NCBI GenBank assembly: GCA_016710885.1
Contig: JADJUC010000003.1
Coordinates: forward strand, 124,001-188,000
Origin: Candidatus Proximibacter danicus
Lineage (GTDB): Bacteria; Pseudomonadota; Gammaproteobacteria; Burkholderiales; Rhodocyclaceae
Length of the DNA: 64,000 bases
Reading direction: 5' to 3'
Below the pieces are notes generated by a model that did no database searches, was not told where the DNA came from, and worked only from the letters and a program-made list of their open reading frames with translations. A program made the position numbers and the translations under genes. Shown piece by piece: positions 38,263 through 48,696 of this stretch (positions are counted from its first letter, which is position 1; each line of letters opens with the position of its first letter).

Positions 38263-38883
38263 ATGGAACTGAAAGTTATTAACGAACAAGGTCAAGAAGC
38301 CTCGAAGCTGCAGGCCTCCGACGCGCTGTTCGGCCGTGACTACAACGAGGCGCTGGTTCACCAGGTTGTTGTGGCCTATCAGGCGAACGCGCGTAGCGGG
38401 GATCGCAAGCAGAAGGGTCGCAGCGAAATCGCCAAGTCGACCAAGAAGCCGTGGGCCCAAAAAGGTACCGGCCGCGCTCGTGCTGGTCGTGCATCGTCGC
38501 CGCTGTGGCGTGGGGGCGGCAAGGCCTTCCCGAATACGCCCGACGAAAATTTTAGCCAGAAACTGAACCGCAAGATGTATCGCGCCGGTATGGCCTCCAT
38601 TCTTTCCGAGCTCGCTCGTCAAGACCGTTTGTCGGTGGTTGATAGCCTTGAGCTTGAGGCGCCAAAGACCAAGCTTTTCGCGCAGAAAATCAAGGGAATG
38701 GGGTTCGATACGGTATTGGTTGTTACGGCTGATCTGGACGAAAACACTTATCTCGCCTCGCGCAACCTGCCGAACGTGCTGGTGCTAGAGGTGAATGAAG
38801 CTGACCCGGTTTCGCTCATCCGCTTCCCGCAAGTGCTGATGACCAAGGCGGCTGTTGCCAAGTTTGAGGAGATCCTGGGATGA
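38263..38883 (+). CDS. rplD: 50S ribosomal protein L4
   Basis: Tunnel protein and, in E. coli, repressor of the S10 operon at both transcription and translation; 206 residues. Seen: the extended loop [29 protein letters not shown] region around residues 60-85 (here in shorter quoted part [20 protein letters not shown]). Its stop overlaps the rplW start by 4 nt. The structured leader before rplC is a candidate L4 target. Confidence 0.98.
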   Translation: MELKVINEQGQEASKLQASDALFGRDYNEALVHQVVVAYQANARSGDRKQKGRSEIAKSTKKPWAQKGTGRARAGRASSPLWRGGGKAFPNTPDENFSQKLNRKMYRAGMASILSELARQDRLSVVDSLELEAPKTKLFAQKIKGMGFDTVLVVTADLDENTYLASRNLPNVLVLEVNEADPVSLIRFPQVLMTKAAVAKFEEILG

Positions 38884-39182
38884 ACCAAGAGCGTTTGATG
38901 CAAGTGCTGCTTGCGCCCCAGATTTCGGAAAAGGCGACTTGGGTTGCTGAAAAGAACGAACAGGTTATCTTCCGCGTTGTGTCGGATGCAACCAAGCCAG
39001 AGATAAAGGCTGCCGTTGAGCTTCTTTTCAAGGTTCAGGTCGAGTCTGTCCAGGTTGCTACCGTCAAGGGCAAGCAAAAGCGTTTCGGCCGCTCCATGGG
39101 GCGCCGCAAGAACTGGAAAAAGGCTTTTGTCAGCCTCAAGCCAGGTCAGGAAATTAATTTTGCTGAAGGGGGGGCTATCTAA
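38880..39182 (+). CDS. rplW: 50S ribosomal protein L23
   Basis: Tunnel-exit protein and docking point for trigger factor and SRP; 100 residues. Seen: [20 protein letters not shown] and [14 protein letters not shown] [20 protein letters not shown]. The trigger-factor contact Glu lies in PQISEKAT. It overlaps rplD by 4 nt and abuts rplB. Confidence 0.98.
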   Translation: MNQERLMQVLLAPQISEKATWVAEKNEQVIFRVVSDATKPEIKAAVELLFKVQVESVQVATVKGKQKRFGRSMGRRKNWKKAFVSLKPGQEINFAEGGAI

Positions 39183-40010
39183 ATGGCACTCGTCAAAGTA
39201 AAACCGACGTCCCCCGGCCGTCGCGCCGTTGTCAAGGTCGTTAATCCTGACCTTCACAAGGGCAAGCCGTTTGCGGGCTTGGTCGAAAGCCAGTCAAAGA
39301 ATGCGGGCCGGAATAATAACGGCCGGATCACCACCCGCCATCAGGGTGGTGGCCACAAGCAGCACTACCGCTTGGTCGATTTCAAGCGAAATAAAGACGG
39401 GATTCCGGCCAAGGTCGAGCGTCTTGAATATGACCCGAACCGCACTGCCAATATCGCACTGTTGTGCTACGCCGACGGCGAGCGTAGCTACATCATCGCC
39501 CCTAAGGGCATGGTTGTTGGCCAGGAAGTGATGTCAGGCGCCGAGGCTCCGATTAAGTCGGGCAACGCGTTGCCGATTCGTAATATCCCGGTGGGTACGA
39601 CCATCCATTGTGTTGAGATGGTGCCGGGCAAGGGCGCGCAAATGGCGCGTTCGGCTGGCGCTGCCGTTCAGCTGATGGCGCGTGAAGGTTCGTACGCTCA
39701 GGTTCGTCTGCGCTCCGGTGAAGTCCGTCGCGTGCATATCGAATGCCGTGCGACGGTGGGTGAAGTCGGCAACGAAGAGCATAGCCTGCGCTCGATCGGC
39801 AAGGCTGGCGCAAATCGCTGGCGTGGTATTCGCCCGACCGTTCGCGGTGTGGCAATGAACCCGGTCGATCACCCGCACGGTGGTGGCGAAGGCCGCACGG
39901 CTGCCGGTATGAACCCGGTTAGTCCGTGGGGCACCAAGACCAAGGGCTATCGCACCCGTCGCAACAAGCGCACGACTTCAATGATCGTGGCGCGCCGTCA
40001 CAAACGCTAA
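39183..40010 (+). CDS. rplB: 50S ribosomal protein L2
   Basis: Largest conserved 50S protein, needed for subunit joining; 275 residues. Seen: [20 protein letters not shown] near residue 40 and the C-terminal [14 protein letters not shown], whose histidine is functionally important. The ATG comes directly after the rplW stop. Confidence 0.99.
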   Translation: MALVKVKPTSPGRRAVVKVVNPDLHKGKPFAGLVESQSKNAGRNNNGRITTRHQGGGHKQHYRLVDFKRNKDGIPAKVERLEYDPNRTANIALLCYADGERSYIIAPKGMVVGQEVMSGAEAPIKSGNALPIRNIPVGTTIHCVEMVPGKGAQMARSAGAAVQLMAREGSYAQVRLRSGEVRRVHIECRATVGEVGNEEHSLRSIGKAGANRWRGIRPTVRGVAMNPVDHPHGGGEGRTAAGMNPVSPWGTKTKGYRTRRNKRTTSMIVARRHKR

Positions 40011-40023
40011 GGGGTAATACGAA

Positions 40024-40299
40024 ATGGCACGTTCTCTGAAAAAGGGCCCCTTCGTCGACGCCCACCTGCAAAAAAAGGTGGAAACGGCGCGTTCGGGCAA
40101 CGACAAGCGTCCGATCAAGACTTGGTCGCGTCGGTCGACGATTCTCCCGGACTTTATCGGGCTGACGATTGCTGTGCATAACGGCAAGCAGCACATCCCG
40201 GTTTTCGTTACTGAAAACATGGTTGGCCACAAGCTCGGCGAGTTCTCGCTGACCCGGACGTTCAAGGGTCACACCGCCGGCAAGAAGGCCAAGAAGTAG
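40024..40299 (+). CDS. rpsS: 30S ribosomal protein S19
   Basis: Head protein that contacts the 50S subunit; 91 residues. Seen: [20 protein letters not shown] and the conserved [20 protein letters not shown] and [26 protein letters not shown] precedes it, 13 nt after rplB. Confidence 0.99.
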   Translation: MARSLKKGPFVDAHLQKKVETARSGNDKRPIKTWSRRSTILPDFIGLTIAVHNGKQHIPVFVTENMVGHKLGEFSLTRTFKGHTAGKKAKK

Positions 40300-40309
40300 A
40301 GGAATGGAT

Positions 40310-40639
40310 ATGGAAACTCGTGCATCTCTGCGCGGCGTTCGGCTGTCGGCCCAGAAGGGTCGCCTCGTGGCTGACCAGATCCGCGGCCTGGCTGTCGACA
40401 AAGCGCTCAACGTTCTCGCATTCAGCCCGAAAAAAGGTGCTGGCATTATCAAGAAGGTTCTGGAGTCGGCAATTGCCAACGCAGAACACAATGACGGTGC
40501 TGACATTGATGAGCTGAAGGTAAAGACCATTTATGTCGAAAAAGGCATGGTGCTCAAGCGCTTTACTGCGCGGGCGAAGGGTCGTGGCAACAAGATCACC
40601 AAGCCGACCTGCCATATCTTCCTGACTGTCGGTAACTGA
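40310..40639 (+). CDS. rplV: 50S ribosomal protein L22
   Basis: Tunnel protein with a beta-hairpin reaching the constriction (macrolide-resistance site, here [11 protein letters not shown] intact); 109 residues starting [18 protein letters not shown]. Start 40310 is preferred to the ATG at 40304 because AGAGGA (40298-40303) would abut the latter but sits 6 nt from the former, and because family members begin with MET(K/R)A. Confidence 0.96.
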   Translation: METRASLRGVRLSAQKGRLVADQIRGLAVDKALNVLAFSPKKGAGIIKKVLESAIANAEHNDGADIDELKVKTIYVEKGMVLKRFTARAKGRGNKITKPTCHIFLTVGN

Positions 40640-40648
40640 GGATAGAAA

Positions 40649-41434
40649 ATGGGACAAAAAATTCATCCGACAGGCTTCCGCCTTGCCGTTACGCGTGACT
40701 GGTCTTCCCGCTGGTATGCCAACAGCGCAAACTTCGCGACCATGCTGAACGAAGACGTTCGTGTTCGTGACTACCTCAAGAAAAGACTGGCTCACGCTTC
40801 CGTGGGCAAGGTTTTGATCGAGCGTCCGGCCAAGAACGCCCGCGTCACGGTTTTCTCTGCCCGCCCCGGTGTTGTCATTGGCAAGAAAGGGGAAGACATA
40901 GATCAGCTTCGCTCCGATCTGCAGAAGATCATGGGCGTGCCGGTTCATGTCTCGATCGAGGAAATCCGCAAGCCGGAAATCGACGCCCAGCTGATTGCCG
41001 ATTCTATCGCTCAGCAGCTCGAGAAACGCATCATGTTCCGTCGTGCCATGAAGCGTGCGATGCAGAACGCCATGCGTCTTGGCGCGCTCGGCATCAAGAT
41101 CATGAGTTCGGGGCGTCTGAACGGCGCTGAAATTGCCCGTAAGGAGTGGTATCGCGAAGGCCGTGTTCCGCTGCATACGCTGCGCGCCAACATTGACTAC
41201 GCGACCTCGGAAGCTCGTACGACCTATGGTGTCATCGGCATTAAGGTTTGGGTGTTCAAGGGCGAAATGCTTGGTCGTAACGAGCAACCTGTTGCGGTGG
41301 CGCCAGAAGCGCAGACTGATGAGCAGAAGCGTCCGGCCCGCCGTGCTGCCAAGCCGGCTGGCGAAGGTGCCGACAAGCCGAAGGCGCCGGCAAAACGTGT
41401 AAGAAAGGCAGGAACCAACGATGCTGCAGCCTAG
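40649..41434 (+). CDS. rpsC: 30S ribosomal protein S3
   Basis: mRNA-entry protein with helicase activity; 261 residues against 233 in E. coli. The KH domain (about 40-105, [16 protein letters not shown]) and S3_C domain ([23 protein letters not shown]) are normal. The extra residues are a C-terminal Ala/Lys/Pro-rich tail after about residue 212, common in betaproteobacteria. The rplP start lies inside it (14-nt overlap). Confidence 0.98.
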   Translation: MGQKIHPTGFRLAVTRDWSSRWYANSANFATMLNEDVRVRDYLKKRLAHASVGKVLIERPAKNARVTVFSARPGVVIGKKGEDIDQLRSDLQKIMGVPVHVSIEEIRKPEIDAQLIADSIAQQLEKRIMFRRAMKRAMQNAMRLGALGIKIMSSGRLNGAEIARKEWYREGRVPLHTLRANIDYATSEARTTYGVIGIKVWVFKGEMLGRNEQPVAVAPEAQTDEQKRPARRAAKPAGEGADKPKAPAKRVRKAGTNDAAA

Positions 41435-41834
41435 TCGCAGAAAGTACCGCAAGGAGCAGAAGGGTCGGAACACTGGCCTTGCGACGCGCGGTGCAAAAGT
41501 CTCTTTCGGTGAGTGGGGCCTCAAGGCAACGGCTCGTGGCCGTTTGACTGCCCGTCAGATCGAAGCTGCGCGTCGTGCCATGACGCGTCACATCAAGCGT
41601 GGTGGCCGTATCTGGATCCGAATTTTCCCGGACAAGCCGATTTCAAAAAAGCCTGCCGAAGTCCGTATGGGTAACGGTAAGGGTAATCCGGAGTACTACG
41701 TTGCCGAGATTCAACCCGGCAAGGTTCTCTATGAAATGGATGGCGTGAGTGAAGACCTGGCCAGGGAGGCGTTTGCCCTCGCTGCAGCCAAGCTGCCACT
41801 GGCCACCACTTTCGTTACGCGTATGGTGGGTTAA
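41421..41834 (+). CDS. rplP: 50S ribosomal protein L16
   Basis: Protein near the A-site tRNA; 137 residues. Seen: [17 protein letters not shown] and [20 protein letters not shown]; the arginine of the loop hydroxylated by YcfD/RoxA in E. coli would lie in the KPAEVRMG segment. The start overlaps rpsC by 14 nt, so translation is coupled. Confidence 0.98.
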   Translation: MLQPSRRKYRKEQKGRNTGLATRGAKVSFGEWGLKATARGRLTARQIEAARRAMTRHIKRGGRIWIRIFPDKPISKKPAEVRMGNGKGNPEYYVAEIQPGKVLYEMDGVSEDLAREAFALAAAKLPLATTFVTRMVG

Positions 41835-41836
41835 GT

Positions 41837-42031
41837 ATGAAAGCCAGTGAACTCAGAAGCAAAAACGCCGAAGAGCTGAACAAGGAGTTGCTTGATTTGC
41901 TCAAGGCGCAATTCAGCCTGCGCATGCAACTCGCTACGCAGCAGCTGTCAAATACCAGCCAGCTCGGCAAGGTCCGTCGCGATATCGCTCGCACGCGTAC
42001 CCTCATTCGTGAAAAGGCGGTGCAACAATGA
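41837..42031 (+). CDS. rpmC: 50S ribosomal protein L29
   Basis: Small two-helix protein at the tunnel exit; 64 residues. Seen: [19 protein letters not shown] and [20 protein letters not shown], standard. It starts 2 nt after rplP and overlaps the rpsQ start by 4 nt. Confidence 0.98.
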   Translation: MKASELRSKNAEELNKELLDLLKAQFSLRMQLATQQLSNTSQLGKVRRDIARTRTLIREKAVQQ

Positions 42032-42294
42032 GCGAAGCGACCGTAAGCAAGCGTACCTTGGTCGGCCGCGTAGTCAGCGACAAGATGGAGAAGACCGTCA
42101 CCGTCCTGATCGAGCGCCGCGTCAAGCACCCGCTTTATGGAAAAATCATCGTGCAGTCGAAGAAATTCCACGCGCACAATGACAACAACGAGGCCAAGGC
42201 CGGTGATCTGGTTGAGATCGAGGAAACTCGTCCGATTTCCAAAACCAAGGCCTGGCGCGTAACCAAGTTGCTGGAAAAGGCAGTTGTCGTTTAA
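42028..42294 (+). CDS. rpsQ: 30S ribosomal protein S17
   Basis: OB-fold 16S 5'-domain protein; 88 residues. Seen: [20 protein letters not shown] and [20 protein letters not shown]. The last gene of the S10 operon; a promoter-containing gap of 143 nt follows. Confidence 0.98.
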   Translation: MSEATVSKRTLVGRVVSDKMEKTVTVLIERRVKHPLYGKIIVQSKKFHAHNDNNEAKAGDLVEIEETRPISKTKAWRVTKLLEKAVVV

Positions 42295-42299
42295 GAAGC

Positions 42300-42327
42300 T
42301 TGCCTAATCCGAAAAAGTCGGTATAAT
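42300..42327 (+). promoter_or_regulatory. spc operon promoter upstream of rplN
   Basis: TTGCCT (42300-42305) and TATAAT (42322-42327) with 16-nt spacing, 6 nt after the rpsQ stop. It matches the position of the E. coli spc promoter. Confidence 0.65.
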
Positions 42328-42339
42328 TTCCGCTTTTCG

Positions 42340-42363
42340 CGCCCGGCCATATCCGGCTGGGCG
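42340..42363 (+). other. Leader hairpin upstream of rplN
   Basis: A 9-bp GC stem with one G-T pair (42340-42348 with 42355-42363), loop ATATCC, followed by TTTCTG. It starts near the predicted transcript 5' end and may stabilise it, act as a weak attenuator, or mark the end of S10 transcripts. Confidence 0.45.
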
Positions 42364-42437
42364 TTTCTGCCCCTACGGGTTCCAAGACTGACCGCGTGTT
42401 TATTTGGCTGCGCGGGCCAAGTTGGAGAGAGTGACAA

Positions 42438-42806
42438 ATGATTCAGATGCAGACGATTCTGGACGTCGCCGATAATACCGGTGCACGTTCGGTGATGTGT
42501 ATCAAGGTCCTTGGCGGCTCAAAGCGCCGCTATGCGGGCGTTGGTGACATCATCAAAGTTAGTATCAAGGATGCTGCTCCGCGCGGTCGCGTCAAAAAAG
42601 GCGACGTTTACAGCGCGGTCGTGGTGCGCACGGCCAAAGGCGTGCGTCGTCCCGATGGCTCCCTGATCCGGTTCGACAACAATGCGGCAGTGCTCCTCAA
42701 TAACAAGATGGAGCCGATTGGCACGCGTATCTTTGGCCCGGTGACGCGCGAACTGCGCACCGAGCGTTTCATGAAGATCGTGTCGCTGGCGCCGGAAGTG
42801 CTGTAA
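42438..42806 (+). CDS. rplN: 50S ribosomal protein L14
   Basis: Subunit-interface protein; 122 residues. Seen: [37 protein letters not shown] and [19 protein letters not shown] lies before the ATG. First gene of the spc operon, as in E. coli. Confidence 0.99.
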   Translation: MIQMQTILDVADNTGARSVMCIKVLGGSKRRYAGVGDIIKVSIKDAAPRGRVKKGDVYSAVVVRTAKGVRRPDGSLIRFDNNAAVLLNNKMEPIGTRIFGPVTRELRTERFMKIVSLAPEVL

Positions 42807-42815
42807 GGGGCGGCC

Positions 42816-43133
42816 ATGGACAAAATTCGCAAGGGCGACGAAGTCGTCGTTATCACCGGTAAAGACAAGGGTAAGCGCGGCACCGTGCTGCGCCGCGTCG
42901 ACGCCGAGCATGTCGTTGTTGAAGGCGTGAATCGCGCCAAGAAGCACGTCAAGCCGAATCCGGTCAAAGGCGTGGTCGGCGGCATCGTCGACAAGGACAT
43001 GCCGATCAATATCTCTAACGTTGCTCTGTACAACCCCGCTAGCGGCAAGGCGGACCGTGTTGGCTTCAAGAATCTTGAAGACGGCAAAAAGGTTCGTGTC
43101 TTCCGTTCGAGCGGTGAAGTTGTGAGCGCTTAA
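42816..43133 (+). CDS. rplX: 50S ribosomal protein L24
   Basis: Assembly initiator protein with a KOW motif ([17 protein letters not shown]); 105 residues. Conserved [12 protein letters not shown] follows. It starts 9 nt after rplN and carries GGGGCGGCC upstream as a weak ribosome-binding site. Confidence 0.98.
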   Translation: MDKIRKGDEVVVITGKDKGKRGTVLRRVDAEHVVVEGVNRAKKHVKPNPVKGVVGGIVDKDMPINISNVALYNPASGKADRVGFKNLEDGKKVRVFRSSGEVVSA

Positions 43134-43143
43134 GGAACCGATC

Positions 43144-43683
43144 ATGGCGCGTTTGTTTGAATTCTACAAAACTGAAGTGGTGCCTGCGCTGACCACCAAG
43201 TTCGGCTACAAGTCGAGCATGGAAGTTCCGCGGATCACCAAAATCACCCTGAACATGGGTGTTGGCGAAGCGGTTGCCGACAAGAAGGTTCTCGATAATG
43301 CGGTTGGCGATATGCAAAAAATCGCTGGCCAGAAGCCGGTCGTGACCAAATCCCGCAAGTCGATCGCCGGCTTCAAGATTCGTGACGGCTACCCGATTGG
43401 TTGCATGGTCACCCTGCGCGGCCCGCGCATGTTCGAATTCCTGGATCGCCTGGTGACTGTTGCGCTGCCGCGTGTTCGCGACTTCCGTGGCATCTCCGGC
43501 AAGGGCTTTGATGGTCGTGGTAACTACAACATGGGTGTCAAAGAGCAGATCATTTTCCCGGAAATCGAGTATGACAAGATCGATGCGCTGCGCGGGATGA
43601 ATATCAGCATCACCACGACTGCGAAGAACGATGAGGAAGCTAAAGCGCTTCTCGCGGCCTTCAAGTTTCCGTTCAAGAATTGA
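43144..43683 (+). CDS. rplE: 50S ribosomal protein L5
   Basis: 5S rRNA-binding protein of the central protuberance; 179 residues. Seen: [36 protein letters not shown], and the C-terminal [18 protein letters not shown] [25 protein letters not shown] precedes the ATG. Confidence 0.99.
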   Translation: MARLFEFYKTEVVPALTTKFGYKSSMEVPRITKITLNMGVGEAVADKKVLDNAVGDMQKIAGQKPVVTKSRKSIAGFKIRDGYPIGCMVTLRGPRMFEFLDRLVTVALPRVRDFRGISGKGFDGRGNYNMGVKEQIIFPEIEYDKIDALRGMNISITTTAKNDEEAKALLAAFKFPFKN

Positions 43684-43690
43684 GGCGAGC

Positions 43691-43996
43691 ATGGCGAAAC
43701 TGTCACTGATCAACCGCGATGAGAAGCGTCGCCAAATGGTGGAAAAATACGCCAAGAAGCGTGCTGAGTTGATGGCTGTCATCAACAACATCGGCCTCTC
43801 CGATGTCGAGCGCTACGAGGCTCGTCTCAAGCTGCAGGCGCTGCCGCGCGATGCAAGTCCGGTCCGTCTGCGCAACCGCTGCCAGATTACTGGCCGTCCG
43901 CGTGGGGTGTTCCGCAAATTTGGTCTGGGGCGCCTCAAGCTGCGCGACCTCGTCATGAAGGGTGAAGTTCCCGGCATGACCAAGGCTAGCTGGTAA
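43691..43996 (+). CDS. rpsN: 30S ribosomal protein S14
   Basis: Head protein of the long zinc-free form; 101 residues starting [16 protein letters not shown]. No CxxC pair is present, consistent with the zinc-independent type. GAGGCGAGC lies upstream. The longer frame from 43631 lies inside rplE and is rejected. The conserved [14 protein letters not shown] is intact. Confidence 0.98.
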   Translation: MAKLSLINRDEKRRQMVEKYAKKRAELMAVINNIGLSDVERYEARLKLQALPRDASPVRLRNRCQITGRPRGVFRKFGLGRLKLRDLVMKGEVPGMTKASW

Positions 43997-44011
43997 GCAG
44001 GAGAATCTGAA

Positions 44012-44407
44012 ATGAGTATGAGTGATCCGATCAGCGATATGCTGACCCGCATCCGCAACGCCCAGATGGCCGAAAAAGCTTCCGTGGCGATGCCCTCTTC
44101 GAAGTTGAAAGTGGCGATTGCGAAGGTGCTGAAGGACGAGGGTTATGTTGAAGATTTTGCCGTGCGCGATGGTGCTGGCAAGCCAACCCTTGAAATCGGC
44201 CTAAAGTATTACGCCGGCCGTCCGGTTATAGAGCGCATTGAGCGCGTCTCAAAGCCTGGTCTGCGCGTCTACAAAGGCAGCACGGACATTCCTCGTGTCA
44301 TGAATGGCCTCGGCGTGGCAATACTGTCGACTCCGCAGGGTGTTATGACCGATCGCAAGGCGCGCGCCAGCAATGTTGGTGGCGAAGTCCTGTGCATCGT
44401 GGCGTAA
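44012..44407 (+). CDS. rpsH: 30S ribosomal protein S8
   Basis: Central-domain 16S protein and, in E. coli, translational repressor of the spc operon at rplE; 131 residues. Seen: [18 protein letters not shown] and [25 protein letters not shown] lies 7-8 nt before the ATG at 44012, favouring it over 44018. Confidence 0.98.
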   Translation: MSMSDPISDMLTRIRNAQMAEKASVAMPSSKLKVAIAKVLKDEGYVEDFAVRDGAGKPTLEIGLKYYAGRPVIERIERVSKPGLRVYKGSTDIPRVMNGLGVAILSTPQGVMTDRKARASNVGGEVLCIVA

Positions 44408-44416
44408 GGAGGAAAC

Positions 44417-44950
44417 ATGTCGCGTGTAGGTAAAAATCCGATTGTTCTGCCGAAGGGCGTAGAAGCTTCTGTTGGCAGTGGGCAGATCGTCGTCAAGGGG
44501 CCGCTGGGCTCGCTCAGCTTTAAGGCTAATCCGGCGGTCAAAGTTGAGGTTTCGGGCGATGTTCTGCAATGCTCGACAGTGGCTGGCATTGAAAATGCGG
44601 CTGCGTTGTGGGGTACGGTCCGTGCCAACCTCAATAACATGGTTAATGGCGTATCCAAGGGTTTCGAGAAAAAACTGACGCTGGTTGGCGTTGGTTACCG
44701 TGCCCAGGCTCAGGGGGATACCCTGAATCTGTCGCTCGGCTTCTCTCACCCGGTTGCGCACAAGATGCCCGCAGGTGTCAAGGTCGAGACTCCGTCGCAG
44801 ACCGAGGTGCTGATCAAGGGTATCGATAAGCAGCTCGTTGGTCAGGTAGCGGCAGAAGTCCGCGCCTATCGCAAGCCTGAGCCCTACAAGGGTAAGGGTG
44901 TGCGCTACGCCGACGAAGTGGTGATCCTCAAGGAAACGAAGAAGAAGTAA
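44417..44950 (+). CDS. rplF: 50S ribosomal protein L6
   Basis: Protein near the factor-binding site; 177 residues. Seen: [20 protein letters not shown], the [20 protein letters not shown] repeat boundary, and the C-terminal [23 protein letters not shown] precedes the ATG closely. Confidence 0.99.
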   Translation: MSRVGKNPIVLPKGVEASVGSGQIVVKGPLGSLSFKANPAVKVEVSGDVLQCSTVAGIENAAALWGTVRANLNNMVNGVSKGFEKKLTLVGVGYRAQAQGDTLNLSLGFSHPVAHKMPAGVKVETPSQTEVLIKGIDKQLVGQVAAEVRAYRKPEPYKGKGVRYADEVVILKETKKK

Positions 44951-44959
44951 GGTGGCCAA

Positions 44960-45316
44960 ATGATCGACAAGAAACAAGCGCGTATGCGCCGTGCCCGCCA
45001 AACCCGCGCCAAGATTGCCGAGCTAAAAGCGGTACGCTTGTGTGTGAATCGCACCAATCAACACGTTTATGCGCAGCTGATTTCAGCCTGTGGCTCCAAG
45101 GTGTTGGCTGCGGCTTCCACGCTCGAAACCGAGGTACGCAAGGACATCTCCAACGGCAGTAACACCGCCGCCGCAGCCGCAATCGGCAAGCTCATCGCTG
45201 AGCGTGCCAAAGTTGCTGGTATCGAAACCGTCGCCTTCGACCGTTCCGGCTTCAAGTATCACGGGCGCATCAAGGCGCTGGCCGAAGCTGCTCGCGAGAG
45301 CGGATTGAAGTTCTGA
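44960..45316 (+). CDS. rplR: 50S ribosomal protein L18
   Basis: 5S rRNA-binding protein; 118 residues. Seen: a basic N-terminus ([17 protein letters not shown]), [20 protein letters not shown], and [20 protein letters not shown], the conserved C-terminal signature. It starts 9 nt after rplF. Confidence 0.98.
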   Translation: MIDKKQARMRRARQTRAKIAELKAVRLCVNRTNQHVYAQLISACGSKVLAAASTLETEVRKDISNGSNTAAAAAIGKLIAERAKVAGIETVAFDRSGFKYHGRIKALAEAARESGLKF

Positions 45317-45342
45317 TCGGTCGGAAAGGATCGGAGTAAGAA

Positions 45343-45867
45343 ATGGCTAAACCGCAAAGCAAAAAACCGCAGCAGTCTGAAGAGCGCGACGATGGCATGC
45401 GCGAAAAGATGGTCTCCATCAACCGTGTTACAAAGGTTGTTAAGGGGGGGCGCATTCTTGGCTTCGCTGCACTGACCGTTGTTGGTGACGGCGATGGTGG
45501 CATTGGCATGGGCAAGGGCAAGTCACGCGAAGTGCCGGTCGCTGTCCAAAAGGCGATGGATGAAGCGCGTCGCAGGCTCGCCAAAGTTAATCTGAAGAAT
45601 GGCACGCTGCACCACACCGTTATCGGCCGTCACGGCGCTTCCACCGTCCTGATTCAACCGGCCCCTGAAGGTACCGGCATCATCGCAGGCGGCGCCATGC
45701 GCGCAGTCTTCGAGGTCATGGGCGTGACGAATATCGTCGCTAAGGCGCACGGTTCGACCAACCCGTACAACATCGTGCGTGCCACGCTGAATGGTCTTCT
45801 GGCCCAGAGCACGCCGTCGGAAATTGCTGCCAAGCGCGGCAAATCCGTCGCTGAGATTATGGGGTAA
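45343..45867 (+). CDS. rpsE: 30S ribosomal protein S5
   Basis: Decoding-fidelity protein at mRNA entry; 174 residues. Seen: [40 protein letters not shown] and [20 protein letters not shown]. The spectinomycin-loop KVVKGGR is of the wild type. Its stop overlaps a possible rpmD start. Confidence 0.99.
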   Translation: MAKPQSKKPQQSEERDDGMREKMVSINRVTKVVKGGRILGFAALTVVGDGDGGIGMGKGKSREVPVAVQKAMDEARRRLAKVNLKNGTLHHTVIGRHGASTVLIQPAPEGTGIIAGGAMRAVFEVMGVTNIVAKAHGSTNPYNIVRATLNGLLAQSTPSEIAAKRGKSVAEIMG

Positions 45868-45872
45868 TGACC

Positions 45873-46055
45873 ATGGCAGAGAAGAAAATCAAGGTTACGC
45901 TCGTCAAGAGCTTGATCGGCACCAAGCAGTCGCACCGCGCAACCGTGCGCGGCCTTGGTCTGCGTCGCCTGAACTCCACTTCGGAGTTGCAGGATACGCC
46001 GTCCGTTCGCGGCATGATCAACAAGGTTTCCTACCTCGTGAAGTGTGAGGGCTGA
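45873..46055 (+). CDS. rpmD: 50S ribosomal protein L30
   Basis: Small 50S protein, 60 residues starting [20 protein letters not shown]. An ATG at 45867 that overlaps the rpsE stop would add two residues; 45873 is preferred because homologues begin with MAEK and the GGGG lies at a better distance. The core [20 protein letters not shown] is standard. Confidence 0.95.
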   Translation: MAEKKIKVTLVKSLIGTKQSHRATVRGLGLRRLNSTSELQDTPSVRGMINKVSYLVKCEG

Positions 46056-46056
46056 A

Positions 46057-46491
46057 ATGAAGCTGAACACAATTCAACCCGCTGAGGGTGCAAAGCATTC
46101 GAAACGTCGCGTTGGGCGTGGCATTGGCTCCGGACTTGGCAAAACTGCCGGCCGTGGCCATAAAGGTCAAAAGTCCCGTACTGGCGGTTTCCACAAAGTT
46201 GGTTTCGAGGGCGGCCAGATGCCCCTGCAGCGTCGCTTGCCGAAGCGTGGCTTCGTCTCTTTGACGAATGCCCGTAACGTCGAAATTCGCCTCTCGGAAC
46301 TCGCGTTGCTGCCGGTCGACGAAATCGATCTGCAGACATTGAAGCAGGCTGGCTTGGCGCCGCAACTCGCTCTTTCGGCGAAGGTTGTGCTTTCTGGCGA
46401 GATCAGCCGCAAGGTTGTGCTTAAGGGCGTTGGCGCTACCGTCGGAGCGAAAGCAGCGATCGAAGCTGCTGGTGGCTCGGTCGGCGAGTAG
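46057..46491 (+). CDS. rplO: 50S ribosomal protein L15
   Basis: Late-assembly 50S protein; 144 residues starting [20 protein letters not shown], one base after rpmD. A longer frame from a GTG at 46045 lies in rpmD and is rejected. Seen: [20 protein letters not shown], the glycine-rich rRNA-binding loop. Confidence 0.98.
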   Translation: MKLNTIQPAEGAKHSKRRVGRGIGSGLGKTAGRGHKGQKSRTGGFHKVGFEGGQMPLQRRLPKRGFVSLTNARNVEIRLSELALLPVDEIDLQTLKQAGLAPQLALSAKVVLSGEISRKVVLKGVGATVGAKAAIEAAGGSVGE

Positions 46492-46514
46492 TCCCGTAAT
46501 TTGGTAATCAGATT

Positions 46515-47840
46515 TTGACGACGTCTCCCAATTCCATCGGCAAAAGCGGCAAGTTCGGCGACCTCAAGCGCCGCCTCTTGTTCTTGCTTGGCGCGTTGAT
46601 TGTCTATCGGGTCGGGGCTCACATCCCCGTTCCGGGCATTGACGCTGCTGTACTGTCCGATCTCTTCAATAGCCAGCAGGGTGGCATCCTGGGCATGTTC
46701 AACATGTTCTCGGGCGGCGCACTTTCTCGTTTCACTATTTTTGCGTTGGGGATCATGCCGTACATTTCGGCCTCGATCATAATGCAGCTCATGAGTGTTG
46801 CGAGTCCCCAGCTTGAAGCTTTGAAAAAGGAAGGCGAGGCGGGTCGTCGCAAGATTACCCAATACACGCGGTACGGCACGGTTGTACTCGCTTTGTTCCA
46901 AGCGATTGGTATTTCGATCGCCCTGGAGTCCCAGCCGGGCTTGGTGATTGATCCGGGGTTCATGTTCCGTCTGACCGCGGTCACCACGCTTCTTACGGGC
47001 ACCATGTTCTTGATGTGGCTTGGTGAGCAAATTACCGAGCGGGGGCTGGGTAACGGCATCTCGATTATTATTTTTGCAGGTATTGCTGCCGGCCTCCCAA
47101 CAGCGATTGGCGGCCTCCTTGAGCTCACCCGTACTGGCGCTATGCACCCGCTGACGGCGATCTTCATCTGTATCCTGGTTGCGCTGGTAACAGCTTTCGT
47201 TGTTTTTGTTGAACGTGGGCAACGCAAAATACTGGTGAATTATGCCAAGCGTCAGGTTGGTAACAAGATTTACGGTGGGCAAAGTTCGCATCTGCCGCTG
47301 AAGCTGAATATGGCGAGTGTGATCCCTCCAATATTTGCTTCGTCGATTATTCTTTTCCCGGCAACTGTGGCCGGCTGGTTTGGCTCTGGTGAATCAATGC
47401 GTTGGCTGAAGGATGTGGCTGCCACTCTTTCTCCTGGGCAACCTATTTATGTGATGCTTTACGCCGCTGCAATTGTCTTCTTTTGCTTCTTCTATACGGC
47501 GCTGGTTTTCAATTCAAAGGAAACGGCAGATAACCTCAAGAAGAGCGGCGCGTTTGTACCGGGCATTCGCCCAGGTGACCAGACTGCGCGGTACATCGAC
47601 AAGATATTGATGCGCTTGACCCTGGTTGGCGCTGCTTATATCACGGTGGTGTGTCTCCTCCCTGAGTTCTTGATCCTGAAGTGGAACGTGCCCTTTTATT
47701 TTGGTGGAACTTCGCTTCTGATTATCGTGGTTGTAACGATGGACTTCATGTCCCAAGTTCAGGCCTATGTTATGTCCCACCAGTACGAGAGCCTGCTCAA
47801 AAAGGCTAATTTCAAGGGTAGTGGAATTACTGGCAGGTAG
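46515..47840 (+). CDS. secY: Preprotein translocase subunit SecY
   Basis: Channel subunit of SecYEG, 441 residues with ten membrane segments. It appears to begin with TTG ([15 protein letters not shown]). The conserved [20 protein letters not shown] and plug region PGIDAAVL follow; no ATG lies at a homologous position. Seen later: [14 protein letters not shown] and the C-terminal [15 protein letters not shown] ribosome-contact tail. It follows rplO by 23 nt. Confidence 0.97.
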   Translation: MTTSPNSIGKSGKFGDLKRRLLFLLGALIVYRVGAHIPVPGIDAAVLSDLFNSQQGGILGMFNMFSGGALSRFTIFALGIMPYISASIIMQLMSVASPQLEALKKEGEAGRRKITQYTRYGTVVLALFQAIGISIALESQPGLVIDPGFMFRLTAVTTLLTGTMFLMWLGEQITERGLGNGISIIIFAGIAAGLPTAIGGLLELTRTGAMHPLTAIFICILVALVTAFVVFVERGQRKILVNYAKRQVGNKIYGGQSSHLPLKLNMASVIPPIFASSIILFPATVAGWFGSGESMRWLKDVAATLSPGQPIYVMLYAAAIVFFCFFYTALVFNSKETADNLKKSGAFVPGIRPGDQTARYIDKILMRLTLVGAAYITVVCLLPEFLILKWNVPFYFGGTSLLIIVVVTMDFMSQVQAYVMSHQYESLLKKANFKGSGITGR

Positions 47841-47842
47841 GA

Positions 47843-48061
47843 ATGGCGAAGGAAGACCTGATAGAGATGCAGGGGGAGGTTGTCGAAAACCTACCCAATG
47901 CGACGTTCAAGGTAAAGCTGGAAAATGGCCACATTGTATTGGCTTTCATATCCGGCAAGATGCGTATGCATTACATACGAATCCTGCCGGGGGACAAAGT
48001 GACCGTTCAATTAACACCGTATGACCTCTCGAGGGCGCGCATCACCTTCCGGGCCAAGTAA
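47843..48061 (+). CDS. infA: Translation initiation factor IF-1
   Basis: OB-fold factor that blocks the A site during initiation; 72 residues. Seen: [20 protein letters not shown] and [20 protein letters not shown]. In E. coli infA lies elsewhere; its place between secY and rpmJ here is the common betaproteobacterial and Gram-positive order. It starts 2 nt after secY. Confidence 0.98.
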   Translation: MAKEDLIEMQGEVVENLPNATFKVKLENGHIVLAFISGKMRMHYIRILPGDKVTVQLTPYDLSRARITFRAK

Positions 48062-48131
48062 AGAATCTCTACGCATAGAAGCAACAGGCAAATGGCTGGC
48101 TGCGCCACGAGCTGACAAAAAGGAGTGAATC

Positions 48132-48245
48132 ATGAAAGTGCTGGCATCTGTGAAACGCATCTGCCGCAACTGCAAAATCATTCGGCGCAATGGTGTCGTG
48201 CGTGTGATCTGTACCGATCCGCGTCACAAACAGCGTCAGGGTTGA
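48132..48245 (+). CDS. rpmJ: 50S ribosomal protein L36
   Basis: Smallest 50S protein, 37 residues: it begins [20 protein letters not shown] and ends DPRHKQRQG. It keeps the zinc ligands (Cys11, Cys14, Cys27, His32 approximately), so it is the zinc-binding C+ form. AAAAGGAG lies 6 nt before the ATG. Confidence 0.97.
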   Translation: MKVLASVKRICRNCKIIRRNGVVRVICTDPRHKQRQG

Positions 48246-48263
48246 TCGTCGCGGCTCATTAGA

Positions 48264-48292
48264 TTGAGCCGATGGATGATTGAAAGTATAAT
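48264..48292 (+). promoter_or_regulatory. alpha operon promoter upstream of rpsM
   Basis: TTGAGC (48264-48269) and TATAAT (48287-48292) with 17-nt spacing, 30 nt before the rpsM start. The -35 box lies in the right arm of a GGCTCA/TGAGCC hairpin (48253-48270), which could end upstream transcripts. Confidence 0.65.
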
Positions 48293-48322
48293 TGTTGGTT
48301 TTTGAATTTTCGGGGTGAATCG

Positions 48323-48685
48323 ATGGCCCGTATCGCCGGGGTAAACATTCCCAACCACCAGCATGCTGAAATCGCGCTGACAGCGATTTATGGCGTTGGT
48401 CGTACTCGCGCACAGAAAATCTGTGATGCGGCTGGTATTAATCGCTCGACCAAGATGAAGGACCTCAACGACACCGAGATGGATCGGTTGCGTGATGAGG
48501 TTGCTAAGCTCACCGTTGAAGGCGACCTGCGTCGTGAAACAACGATGAACATCAAGCGCCTCATGGACCTTGGTTGCTATCGTGGTCTGCGTCACCGTAA
48601 GGGTCTTCCCTGCCGCGGCCAGCGCACCCGCACCAACGCCCGTACCCGCAAGGGGCCGCGCAAGGCAATCGCTGGTAAGAAGTAA
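48323..48685 (+). CDS. rpsM: 30S ribosomal protein S13
   Basis: Head protein forming bridge B1a/b; 120 residues starting [20 protein letters not shown]. The earlier ATG at 48302 lies at or before the predicted transcript start and is rejected. The C-terminal [20 protein letters not shown] is conserved. Confidence 0.98.
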   Translation: MARIAGVNIPNHQHAEIALTAIYGVGRTRAQKICDAAGINRSTKMKDLNDTEMDRLRDEVAKLTVEGDLRRETTMNIKRLMDLGCYRGLRHRKGLPCRGQRTRTNARTRKGPRKAIAGKK

Positions 48686-48696
48686 TAGGACAGAAC

